Source: Solirubrobacter sp035555675 | GTDB lineage: Bacteria > Actinomycetota > Thermoleophilia > Solirubrobacterales > Solirubrobacteraceae | Assembly (NCBI GenBank): GCA_035555675.1 | Contig: DATMGH010000126.1 | Coordinates: 1 to 13,010 of the forward strand | Length of the DNA: 13,010 nucleotides | Direction: 5' to 3' | In this document: piece after piece, positions 6,997 to 13,010 of the stretch | Layout: every line of letters begins with the position of its first letter | Numbering within the stretch: the first letter of the stretch is position 1 | Position numbers and translations under genes: made by a program | The notes under the pieces: generated by a model | The model's input: the letters and a program-made list of their open reading frames with translations, nothing else | Told to the model about the DNA's origin: nothing | Databases searched by the model: none

Positions 6997-7025
6997 GTCC
7001 CGGCGCGCCCGGGGCGCGCCGGGAC
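6997..7025 (-). terminator. Perfect 13-bp GC-rich inverted repeat between the membrane-protein and oxidoreductase genes
   Basis: The arms GTCCCGGCGCGCC and GGCGCGCCGGGAC are perfectly complementary around a 3-base loop (CGG, 7010-7012). The hairpin starts six bases past the membrane-protein stop, so on the minus strand it should act as that gene's terminator. There is no U-tract, which is common for high-GC actinobacterial terminators. It also lies immediately upstream of the next gene's -10, so it could be an operator instead, or serve both purposes. Confidence 0.6.
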
Positions 7026-7031
7026 GATGAT

Positions 7032-7412
7032 TCAGACGCTCGTGGAGTGCTGCGGGGTGGTGACGCTGAGCTCGTGAACAACCCGCTCGGTGGTCATCTC
7101 GTGCAGCATCAGGCCAACCGTGGCGATCACGGCCGCGGCGGCCGCGGTCGCGAACGAGACCCATTCGAGGGTCGTGCCGTTGAAGACCAGCGCCTGAACG
7201 ATGCTCCACGCGCCCAGCAGGGCGAGCAGCCCGTCGAGCGCGCGCTGCGGCGTGCTCTTGTGGGCCACGCCGGTGGCCGCGAGCAGCAGCATCACGGCGC
7301 CGCCGACGATGAAGATCCACTCGACGGTGCTCATCGCCCACACCTGGGTGGCGATGATCATGAAGCCGGCGATCACGAGGAGGGCCAGCCGCGAGATGAA
7401 GTCGATGCGCAT
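7032..7412 (-). CDS. Small four-helix integral membrane protein (SPW-repeat-like)
   Basis: The protein has 126 aa with four hydrophobic segments at about residues 7-25, 31-50, 59-77 and 84-104 and a polar tail (HEMTTERVVHELSVTTPQHSTSV). The third helix, GLLALLGAWSIVQALVF, recalls the LGLWLIVSP motif of SPW-repeat membrane proteins, but the match is loose and the signature Ser-Pro-Trp is not present. The ATG at 7412 is preferred because GAAGGGAG, a strong ribosome binding site, lies just upstream; an in-frame upstream start would add 13 Gly/Pro-rich residues. It is divergent from the LuxR regulator gene. The function is unknown. Confidence 0.8.
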   Translation of the reverse strand: MRIDFISRLALLVIAGFMIIATQVWAMSTVEWIFIVGGAVMLLLAATGVAHKSTPQRALDGLLALLGAWSIVQALVFNGTTLEWVSFATAAAAAVIATVGLMLHEMTTERVVHELSVTTPQHSTSV

Positions 7413-7699
7413 GTGCGCTCCCTTCGATCCGGGCGGGCCGGGGCCGGCCAACCGCGCCGGCCGGGGTCCGCATTGATTGTCTGTGCAAGCAATAGCTTAG
7501 CTCGCGGGAATGAATTCGGGATGGACGCGTAAGGGGTCCGGTAAGGCCGCGTACGCATGGTGGCTCGCGCACCCGGCACCATTCTCCCGATGCGGCGGGC
7601 CCCGCGGCGCGCGACTCTGGTGGCGTGTCCTCGCTTCCCCTCAGCGCCGCCGGAACGCCCTCCCCGCGTTCCGGCGGCGGGGGGCGCGATACTGCTCGC
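7413..7699. promoter_or_regulatory. Divergent regulatory region between membrane-protein and LuxR genes
   Basis: This gap of 287 bases has an island (about 7471-7535) that is clearly less GC-rich than its surroundings, with TTGATT at 7473-7478 and TAGCTT at 7493-7498 on the plus strand and TAAGCT on the minus strand. Promoters for one or both genes probably lie here, but no pair has ideal spacing. A small dyad, GGCCGG/CCGGCC (7442-7462), falls in the predicted leader of the membrane-protein gene. The right side carries the 14-bp inverted repeat listed separately. I see no gene in this gap. Confidence 0.45.
7645..7679 (+). promoter_or_regulatory. Perfect 14-bp inverted repeat ahead of the LuxR regulator gene
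   Basis: The arms CGCCGCCGGAACGC (7645-7658) and GCGTTCCGGCGGCG (7666-7679) are perfectly complementary across a 7-base spacer. The repeat ends 20 bases before the regulator ATG and eight bases before the -10-like GATACT (7688-7693). Since the upstream gene is divergent, it cannot terminate a neighbouring gene on this strand. An operator, possibly autoregulatory, is the simplest reading; a leader hairpin is possible if transcription begins further upstream. Confidence 0.6.
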
Positions 7700-10627
7700 A
7701 TGGCGTCGCGAGTCACGAGCAGCCGGTTCGTCGGCCGGCTCGCGGAGCTCGCCGAGCTGCGGGCGGCACTGACCGAAGCGGTCGAGGGCCGGCCGTCGCT
7801 CGCGTTCGTCGCGGGCGAGTCCGGACTGGGCAAGACGCGGCTGCTGTCCGAGCTCGAGCGCGCGGCCCGTACGGACGGCATCCGGGTGATCGGGGGCGAC
7901 TGCGTCGAGCTGGGGGAGGGCGAGCTGCCGTACGCACCGCTCGTCGGCGCGCTGCGCCCGCTGGCGCGCTCCGGGCACCCCGCGTTCGGGGCGCTGTCCG
8001 GGGCGGCGCGGGGCGCGCTGGCGCGCATCCTGCCCGGGCTCGGTTCCGGCGTCGACGAGGACGAGGCGACCGCGCAGGCACGGCTGTTCGACGCGCTGCT
8101 GGAGCTGCTCGAGCTGCTGGCCGGCGAGGACGGCCTCATGCTCACGATCGAGGACCTGCACTGGGCCGACCGGTCGACGCGCGCGTTCCTGGTCTACTTG
8201 GCGGCGTCGCTGTGCCGCGAACGCGTGCTGGTCGTCACCACCTACCGGCCGGACGAGCTGCACCGCCGCCATCCGCTGCGGCCGCTGCTGGCCGAGCTCG
8301 AGCGCGACGCGCGCCACCGGCGCGTCGAGCTGCGCCCGCTCACGCGCGAGGAGCTGGCCGAGCAGCTCGCGGACATCCTCGGTGGCGCGCCGCCGGAGGA
8401 CCTGCTGTCGCGGCTGCTCGCGCGCTCGGAGGGCAACCCGCTGTTCGCCGAGGAGCTGCTGGCGGCCGGGACCGACGGGCGCGGCTCCCTGCCACCGACG
8501 CTGCGCGACGCGCTGATGCTGCGGATCGAGCGGCTGTCGGTGGACGCGCAGGAAGTGCTGCGGCTGCTCGCGGCCGCGCGCCGGCTCGACCACGAGATCC
8601 TCGCCGACGCGTCGACGATCGACCCGCGGGCGCTGCGCGACGCCGTGCGGGAGGCGGTCGCGGCCCAGCTGGTCGTGCCCGACGAGGAAGGGCGGTACGC
8701 GTTCCGGCACGCGCTGCTGCGGGAAGTCGTGGCGGACGACCTGCTGCCGGGGGAGCGCGCCGAGCTGCACCTGGCGCTGGCGCGCGCGCTGGAGCGGCGC
8801 GCGGACGGGCTGCCGGGCAGCGGCGGCGCCCATCTCGCGGCCGGGATCGCGCACCACTACCTGGCGTCCGGCGACCAGCCGAAGGCGCTGGTGGCGAGCG
8901 TGCGCGCGGCCGAGGCGGCCGAGAGCGTGCACGCCAACGGGGAGGCGGCGGCGCTGTACTCGCGCGCGCTCGGGCTGTGGGCGCACGTCGCGGACGCGGC
9001 GGCACTGGCCGGGCGCGACCACGTCGACCTCCTGCGCTCGGCGGCGCTCACCACCAGCAAGGAGCACGAGCCGGGGCGCGCGGAGGCCTACCTGCGCGCC
9101 GCGCTCACCGAGCTGGGCGAAGCGGACCCGGTGCGGGCCGCCGAGCTGCTCGAGCACATCGCGCGCAACCAGTTCAGCCAGGGGCGGTCCGCGGACGCGG
9201 CCGCGACGCGCCGGCAGGCGCTGGCACTGCTGCCGGACGGGCCGAGCCCGGTGCGCGCGGCGCTGCTCGCCTCGATGTCCAAGGAGCTGATGCTCGAGTC
9301 GCGCCACGACGAGGCGGTCGCGACGGCGCAGGAGGCGATCGCGGTGGCGCGGGCGGTCGGCGACGAGATCGCCGAGCTGCGCGCGCTGGACGGGATGGGC
9401 GTCTCGCTGTTCGGGCTCGCGCGCTACGCGGAGGGCGAGGCGGCGCTGCGCGAGGCGCTGATCCGGACGCAGGAACGCGGGCTGATCCACGTCCTGCATA
9501 CGCACGTGAACCTGGCGGACGCCCTGTACTCCGCGGGGCGGCTGGCCGAAGCCCGGGAGATCGCCGAGCAGGGAGACCGCCTGGCGGCCGAGAAGGGCGC
9601 GTCGCGGCGCTGGCTGATGCTGCTGCGGTCCGAGCTGGCGTTCGAGGCCGGTGACTGGGCCGCGGCGGAGGCCGCGCTCCCGTCCCCGGGGCGGCCGGCG
9701 ATGGGGACGACGTTCATCAACGACGCGCTGCGGCGGATCGAGCTGGCGCTGGGGCGGGGCGAGCACGACGAGGCGCGGCAGCTGCTCGACCGGGCCGCCG
9801 ACGTCGCGGCGGATACGCGCGAGCCGCAGTGGATCGGGCCGCTGGGCGCGCTGCGGGCCGAGCTCGAGCGGCGCTCCGGCGACCTGGACGCGGCACGCAG
9901 CGCGATCGACGACGCGCTGGACCGGCTCGACTTCTGCTCGCAGGACGTGTCGCGGATGGCGCACGTGGCCGCGACCGGCGCGCGCGTGGAGGCCGACGCC
10001 GCCGTGCGCGCGCGGGACCTCGGCGAGGATCCGGCGTTCGCCGTCGGCTCGGCGGTCGCGCTGCTGGCGCGGGTCGAGGCGTGCGCGGAGGGCGACCGGC
10101 CGGTCGAGGGCGCGTTCCTGACGACGGCGCGCGCGGAGCTGGCGCGCGCGCACGGGGAGGACGATCCCGCGCTGTGGGCCGCGGCCGCCGGCGCGTGGGC
10201 GTCGCTCCAGCGCCCCTACCGGGCGGCGCAGGCGCAGCGGCGGCGCGCCGAGGCGCTGCTGGCGCGCGGCGCGCGCGACGAGGCGGCGGAGGTCGCGCAC
10301 GAGGCGCTGGGGGCGGCGCACGCGATCGGCGCGACGTGGCTGGCGTCGGAGATCGAGGGCTTCGCGGTCCGCGCGCGGCTGCGGTTGGAGCCGGACGCGC
10401 CGGCGTCCGCGCCCGCGGCGGACGACGAGGACCCGTTCGGCCTCACCCCGCGCGAGCGCCAGGTGCTCGCGCTGCTCGCCGCCGGGCGCACGAACCGCGA
10501 GATCGGCGCGGCGCTCTACATGGCGGAGAAGACCGCCAGCGTGCACGTCTCGCGCATCCTCTCCAAGCTCGACGTGCGCTCGCGCACCGAAGCGGCCGCG
10601 CTCGCGCACCGCGTCGGGCTGGTGTAG
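7700..10627 (+). CDS. Large ATP-binding LuxR-family transcriptional regulator (LAL/MalT-type)
   Basis: The protein has 975 aa, the usual size for LAL regulators. The N-terminal AAA/NACHT-like ATPase opens with FVGRLAELAELRAAL (10-24). It carries Walker A AGESGLGKTRLL (38-49), Walker B LMLTIEDLHWAD (146-157), the arginine-containing VVTTYRPDE (178-186) and SEGNPLFAEELL (243-254). The middle, about 350-900, is Ala/Leu/Arg-rich alpha-solenoid with TPR-like repeats, probably the sensor part. The C-terminal LuxR HTH is residues 913-975: LTPRERQVLALLAAGRTNREIGAALYMAEKTASVHVSRILSKL. Activity should depend on ATP and a ligand or partner protein that I cannot name. The ATG at 7700 begins the family start (MASRVTSSRFVGR). 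The upstream GTG at 7625 would add 25 Gly/Ser/Arg-rich residues and put the inverted repeat inside the gene, so I reject it. It has no same-strand neighbour. Confidence 0.92.
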   Translation: MASRVTSSRFVGRLAELAELRAALTEAVEGRPSLAFVAGESGLGKTRLLSELERAARTDGIRVIGGDCVELGEGELPYAPLVGALRPLARSGHPAFGALSGAARGALARILPGLGSGVDEDEATAQARLFDALLELLELLAGEDGLMLTIEDLHWADRSTRAFLVYLAASLCRERVLVVTTYRPDELHRRHPLRPLLAELERDARHRRVELRPLTREELAEQLADILGGAPPEDLLSRLLARSEGNPLFAEELLAAGTDGRGSLPPTLRDALMLRIERLSVDAQEVLRLLAAARRLDHEILADASTIDPRALRDAVREAVAAQLVVPDEEGRYAFRHALLREVVADDLLPGERAELHLALARALERRADGLPGSGGAHLAAGIAHHYLASGDQPKALVASVRAAEAAESVHANGEAAALYSRALGLWAHVADAAALAGRDHVDLLRSAALTTSKEHEPGRAEAYLRAALTELGEADPVRAAELLEHIARNQFSQGRSADAAATRRQALALLPDGPSPVRAALLASMSKELMLESRHDEAVATAQEAIAVARAVGDEIAELRALDGMGVSLFGLARYAEGEAALREALIRTQERGLIHVLHTHVNLADALYSAGRLAEAREIAEQGDRLAAEKGASRRWLMLLRSELAFEAGDWAAAEAALPSPGRPAMGTTFINDALRRIELALGRGEHDEARQLLDRAADVAADTREPQWIGPLGALRAELERRSGDLDAARSAIDDALDRLDFCSQDVSRMAHVAATGARVEADAAVRARDLGEDPAFAVGSAVALLARVEACAEGDRPVEGAFLTTARAELARAHGEDDPALWAAAAGAWASLQRPYRAAQAQRRRAEALLARGARDEAAEVAHEALGAAHAIGATWLASEIEGFAVRARLRLEPDAPASAPAADDEDPFGLTPRERQVLALLAAGRTNREIGAALYMAEKTASVHVSRILSKLDVRSRTEAAALAHRVGLV

Positions 10628-10639
10628 CCGGGGGGTGCA

Positions 10640-10672
10640 TCGACTTTGTCACTTCACAGGTGACAAAGTCGA
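10640..10672. terminator. Perfect 13-bp inverted repeat between convergent genes (bidirectional terminator)
   Basis: The arms TCGACTTTGTCAC (10640-10652) and GTGACAAAGTCGA (10660-10672) pair perfectly around a 7-base loop. They sit in the 50-base gap between the LuxR stop (10627) and the penicillin-binding protein stop (10678). The position suits a terminator serving both strands. It lacks a U-tract, and its arms are much richer in A/T than the surroundings, which also fits a protein-binding site or a dispersed repeat. Confidence 0.65.
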
Positions 10673-10677
10673 CATCG

Positions 10678-12357
10678 CTACAGCGCGGCTTGCAGGACCC
10701 GCTTGGCGATCGGGGCGGCGGAGGCGCCACCCTGACCGGCGTTCGGGAGCATGACCGCGACCGCGACGCGGGGGTTGGCCGCCGGGGCGAAGGCCACGAA
10801 CCAGGCGGTCGTGTTCTTGGCGTTCTGGGCGATGTCCGCCGTGGACACGAGCTCCGCGGTACCGGTCTTGCCGGCGACGGTGACGCCCGGGATCGCGGCC
10901 GCGGTGCCGGTGCCGCTGGTCACGACCGCGATCATCATGTCGCGCACCTGGCCCGCGACCTTGGCGCTGACCGCGCGCTTGCGCACGCGCTTGGTCCCGG
11001 CCAGGTGGGGCCGGACGCGGACGCCGTGGTTGGCGATCGTCGCGGCGACCGAGGCCATGCCGAGCGGGGTCGCCTGGTCCTTGTTCTGGCCGATCGCGCT
11101 GGAGCCGACCGCGAGGCTGTCCTTGAGCTCGGACGCGGCGGGGATCGTGTTGGTCTTGGCCGCGGGGATGTCGAACGGCTCGTTGAACCCGAACCGCTCG
11201 GCCATGTCGACCAGCTTCTTGGCCCCGACCTTCGCGCCCAGCGGCGCGAAGACCGAGTTGCACGAGTGCGCGAACGACGTCACCAGGCTGCCGCCGCACT
11301 CCTCGTCGCCGGCGTTGCGCAGCCGGACGCCGGACAGCGTCGCGTACTGGCGCACGGGGTACGTGCTCGACGGCTGCGCGGCGCCGTGCGCCAGCGCGGC
11401 GGCGGCCGTGATGATCTTGAAGCTCGAGCCGGGCGGCTGGGGCGCGGACACGGCGAGCCCCGCGAGCGCGAGCACCGAGCCGTCGCTCGGCTTGATCACG
11501 GCCACGCCGCCGACCTTGCCGCCGAGCGCCGACAGCGCCTGCTTCTGCAGCCCGAGCCGGATCGTCGTGTGCACGGAGCGCCCCTTGCGTCCCGGGATCC
11601 GGGCGACCACGCGATTGCCGAACCGCAGCGTCGCGCTGCGCCGCCCCGCGAGCCGGTCGTTGTAGATCCGCTGCAGGCCGGTCGGCTTGTCGCCCGCCTC
11701 GCCGGCGATCGACGCGCCCGTCGGGTCGGAGTCCAGCACCCGGTCGGCCGCGTCGTAGATGGTCCCGCGCTTGGGCTCGGCGCCGAGCCGGCGCCGGACC
11801 TGCTCGCCGCGGCGCAGCCCCGGCAGCACCTGCGATGGCTCCCAGCTCACCCGGGCGACGTCCCCGGTCTGGACGGCGTGAAAGCGAATCGTCCCACGCA
11901 GCGTCCCGAAGTCGCGGGTCTGAACGTTCACGGGAACGTTTACGTAGCCGCCGCTGAGCAGCGGACCGGCCGCGCCGACCGTGATCTTCTTCACGCCCGC
12001 GCCGCGGTCCGCACGCCGGTAGGCGGCGAGGAACGAGACGCGCGGGTTCGCGCGCCGGCTGTCGTCGTCCAGCAGCCGGTACATGGCGTCGTGATCGCCG
12101 GCCGCCCACGCGCGCGTGAACGTCTCGACCGCCGCGCGCCGCTCGTCGGCGTGCAGCCGCGAGTCGATCAGCAGGTACGCGCCGTAGCCGACGCCGAGCA
12201 CCACGGCCAGGCCCACGATCAGCACGCTCAGCGATGGCAGCGACGGCCCGCCGCGGCGGCGGTGCCGGCGCGCGGACTTCGGCGGCGAGAGGAACAGCGA
12301 CCCTGCCCGGGGGGCGTATCCAAGCGAGCTGGAACGACGTCGACGCCTGCGGGCCAC
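10678..12357 (-). CDS. Class B penicillin-binding protein (transpeptidase) with NTF2-like domain
   Basis: This peptidoglycan DD-transpeptidase (559 aa) is anchored by one N-terminal helix (about 43-64) behind an Arg-rich cytoplasmic segment (six Arg at residues 3-8; RRHRRR at 30-35). An NTF2-like MecA-N domain spans about 71-175 (AVETFTRAWAAGDHDAMYRLL). The dimerisation region starts at RGTIYD (197-202). The transpeptidase motifs are complete: SxxK as S311-SFK in PPGSSFKIITA, SxN as S365-C-N, and KTG at 497-499 (AGKTGTAE). Only about eight residues link VLALAG to PPGSSFK, where FtsI/PbpA proteins carry a longer loop with SPSYDPN. It resembles PbpA/PbpI-like proteins of actinobacteria, but I will not name it. 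The start is uncertain: GTG at 12357 keeps the anchor, and no ATG precedes the membrane helix. TAGAAC lies nine bases upstream, hinting at a near-leaderless start. Confidence 0.9.
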   Translation of the reverse strand: MARRRRRRSSSLGYAPRAGSLFLSPPKSARRHRRRGGPSLPSLSVLIVGLAVVLGVGYGAYLLIDSRLHADERRAAVETFTRAWAAGDHDAMYRLLDDDSRRANPRVSFLAAYRRADRGAGVKKITVGAAGPLLSGGYVNVPVNVQTRDFGTLRGTIRFHAVQTGDVARVSWEPSQVLPGLRRGEQVRRRLGAEPKRGTIYDAADRVLDSDPTGASIAGEAGDKPTGLQRIYNDRLAGRRSATLRFGNRVVARIPGRKGRSVHTTIRLGLQKQALSALGGKVGGVAVIKPSDGSVLALAGLAVSAPQPPGSSFKIITAAAALAHGAAQPSSTYPVRQYATLSGVRLRNAGDEECGGSLVTSFAHSCNSVFAPLGAKVGAKKLVDMAERFGFNEPFDIPAAKTNTIPAASELKDSLAVGSSAIGQNKDQATPLGMASVAATIANHGVRVRPHLAGTKRVRKRAVSAKVAGQVRDMMIAVVTSGTGTAAAIPGVTVAGKTGTAELVSTADIAQNAKNTTAWFVAFAPAANPRVAVAVMLPNAGQGGASAAPIAKRVLQAAL

Positions 12358-12456
12358 CGGTCCCAGTTCTAGCGGGTCGACCGGATTCCCTGCGTTCTCC
12401 GAGGTGCGCCGATGCGCGGAGTTCCGATTGACGGACCCCGTACCATCTCTCCCACG

Positions 12457-12489
12457 ATGAGGCGAGTAGCCGACACCGCCGCCCCGTAG
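12457..12489 (+). CDS. Possible short upstream ORF (10 codons) in the aminotransferase leader
   Basis: ATG at 12457 reads M-R-R-V-A-D-T-A-A-P and stops at TAG (12487-12489), inside the bulge of the leader hairpin at 12476-12515. No Shine-Dalgarno precedes it. Short chance frames are common, so it is listed only because its stop falls within the hairpin. Confidence 0.2.
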   Translation: MRRVADTAAP

Positions 12490-12515
12490 CCCCGGCCGCG
12501 CCGGGAGGGCGGCGG
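12476..12515 (+). promoter_or_regulatory. Structured leader hairpin upstream of the aminotransferase gene
   Basis: A perfect outer stem pairs CCGCCGCCC (12476-12484) with GGGCGGCGG (12507-12515). An inner stem pairs CCCGGC (12491-12496) with GCCGGG (12500-12505) around CGC. The two are separated by a 6-base/1-base asymmetric bulge. It ends 38 bases before the ATG and well before the ribosome binding site. I recognise no known riboswitch class in it. It may be an attenuator, a protein-binding leader, or a DNA operator in this divergent gap (12358-12553), in which no convincing -35/-10 pair was found; TTGACG at 12428-12433 lacks a -10 at proper spacing. Confidence 0.5.
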
Positions 12516-12541
12516 CCGAACCCGACCGATCGACGCGCACC

Positions 12542-12547
12542 AAGGAG
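12542..12547 (+). promoter_or_regulatory. Strong ribosome binding site of the aminotransferase gene
   Basis: AAGGAG lies six bases before the ATG at 12554 and settles the start. It contrasts with several other genes here that have no Shine-Dalgarno sequence. Confidence 0.85.
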
Positions 12548-12553
12548 CCACGA

Positions 12554-13010
12554 ATGGCGATCTCGCCGCCCGCCGCAGCACCCGTCGCCCGCCGCCTCGC
12601 GGGGACCCGGTCCTCACCGGTCCGCGATCTGCTCGCGCTCGCGAGCCAGCCGCACATCATCAGCCTCGCGGGCGGGTTGCCCGCCCCGGAGACGTTCGAC
12701 GTCGACGGCCTCAAGGCCGCATTCGACGCCGTCGTCGGCGTCCGCGCCCTGCAGTACTCGAGCACCGAGGGCGACCGCGCGTTACGCGTCCGCCTGGCCG
12801 GCGTGATGGCCGCGCAGGGGTTGCCCGCGACCGCCGACGAGCTCCTGGTCACGACCGGCTCCCAGCAGGCGCTCGGCCTCGTCGCCACCGCCCTGTGCGA
12901 CCCCGGCGACACGGTCCTGGTCGAGGACCCGACCTACCTGGCGGCGCTGCAGACGTTCGCACTCGCCGACGTGAAGGCCCACCCGATCCCGGGCGACGAG
13001 CACGGCCCCG
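12554..13010 (+). CDS. PLP-dependent aminotransferase, LysN/2-aminoadipate type (5' part, runs off the window)
   Basis: The first 152 codons of a fold-type I aminotransferase of about 400 residues are present. The sequence closely follows LysN/MocR-type enzymes such as Thermus 2-aminoadipate aminotransferase: SSPVRDLLALASQP (20-33), IISLAGGLPAPETF (35-48), LQYSSTEGDRALR (66-78), ELLVTTGSQQALGLVATAL (with the SQQAL cofactor-phosphate turn), and GDTVLVEDPTYLAALQTF. The PLP-binding lysine lies beyond the window edge. Likely substrates are 2-aminoadipate, aromatic or branched-chain amino acids, with 2-oxoglutarate as amino acceptor; the specificity cannot be set. No N-terminal GntR domain is present, so it is an enzyme rather than a MocR regulator. 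It is divergent from the penicillin-binding protein gene. Codon 77 (12782-12784) is TTA, rare in such GC-rich DNA. Confidence 0.92.
   Translation, partial: MAISPPAAAPVARRLAGTRSSPVRDLLALASQPHIISLAGGLPAPETFDVDGLKAAFDAVVGVRALQYSSTEGDRALRVRLAGVMAAQGLPATADELLVTTGSQQALGLVATALCDPGDTVLVEDPTYLAALQTFALADVKAHPIPGDEHGP

Noticed and set aside
7373..10609. A 1078-codon open frame on the minus strand across the LuxR regulator gene
   Set aside because: It is an antisense shadow of a clear ATPase/HTH gene. Its translation is Arg/Gln/Ala-rich with no motif, as expected from GC-rich codons read on the opposite strand.
9829..12372. An 847-codon plus-strand open frame spanning the LuxR 3' end and the penicillin-binding protein gene
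   Set aside because: It crosses two well-supported genes and a hairpin, and its translation is low-complexity Arg/Gly/Ala with no recognisable domain.
12428..12433. TTGACG as a -35 box for the aminotransferase gene
   Set aside because: No -10-like hexamer is found 16-18 bases downstream; TACCAT is only 7 bases away.
12358..12912. Upstream in-frame extension of the penicillin-binding protein on the minus strand
   Set aside because: It runs antisense through the strongly supported aminotransferase start and adds sequence before the cytoplasmic segment that no class B protein would need.
1..13010. CRISPR array, tRNA, rRNA or defence-island signature
   Set aside because: No regularly spaced short repeats, no tRNA-like cloverleaf or rRNA sequence, and no nuclease, helicase or toxin-antitoxin genes were seen on reading both strands. 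Two 187-bp-spaced copies do not make an array.

Overview
The window is very GC-rich DNA with dense, often overlapping genes. Protein features point to an actinobacterium, most likely of the class Thermoleophilia (Solirubrobacter/Conexibacter-like). The clues are a MalT/LAL-type LuxR regulator of about 975 residues, a class B penicillin-binding protein with an NTF2-like domain and a very short pre-SxxK loop, a STAS anti-sigma antagonist, and promoters that look leaderless. The lineage is an inference from protein style, not from a marker gene.

Layout. Positions 1-698 hold the decayed 3' part of an IS256-family transposase and its right end. Positions 699-1057 hold a two-copy direct repeat (131 bp core, 127/131 identical, period 187 bp). 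On the minus strand, eamA (amino-acid exporter type) overlaps a secreted M14 zinc carboxypeptidase gene. Divergent from these is a LysR regulator gene, joined by ATGA to a HAD phosphatase gene (plus strand, 3499-5027). The HAD gene ends convergently on a STAS gene, and the two share the four bases CTAG as stop codons. The STAS gene is last in a minus-strand run: luciferase-like flavin oxidoreductase, degenerate metallo-beta-lactamase-like protein (ATGA overlap), STAS protein. Upstream of that run is a small four-helix membrane protein (minus). It is divergent from the large AAA/LuxR regulator (7700-10627, plus). A perfect 13-bp inverted repeat separates the regulator from a convergent penicillin-binding protein gene (10678-12357, minus). 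The window ends in a LysN-like PLP aminotransferase gene that starts at 12554 behind a structured leader and runs off the edge.

How the genes may work together. The LysR/eamA/carboxypeptidase group looks like a divergent regulator-target arrangement: peptide trimming outside the cell plus amino-acid export. The oxidoreductase/MBL-like/STAS group looks like one transcription unit. The rest are single genes for regulation, cell-wall synthesis and amino-acid metabolism. I see no CRISPR array, tRNA, rRNA, prophage or obvious defence system. The most unusual signals are regulatory: several first genes carry a -10-like hexamer exactly six bases before the ATG, and four perfect or near-perfect hairpins sit in the short gaps between genes.
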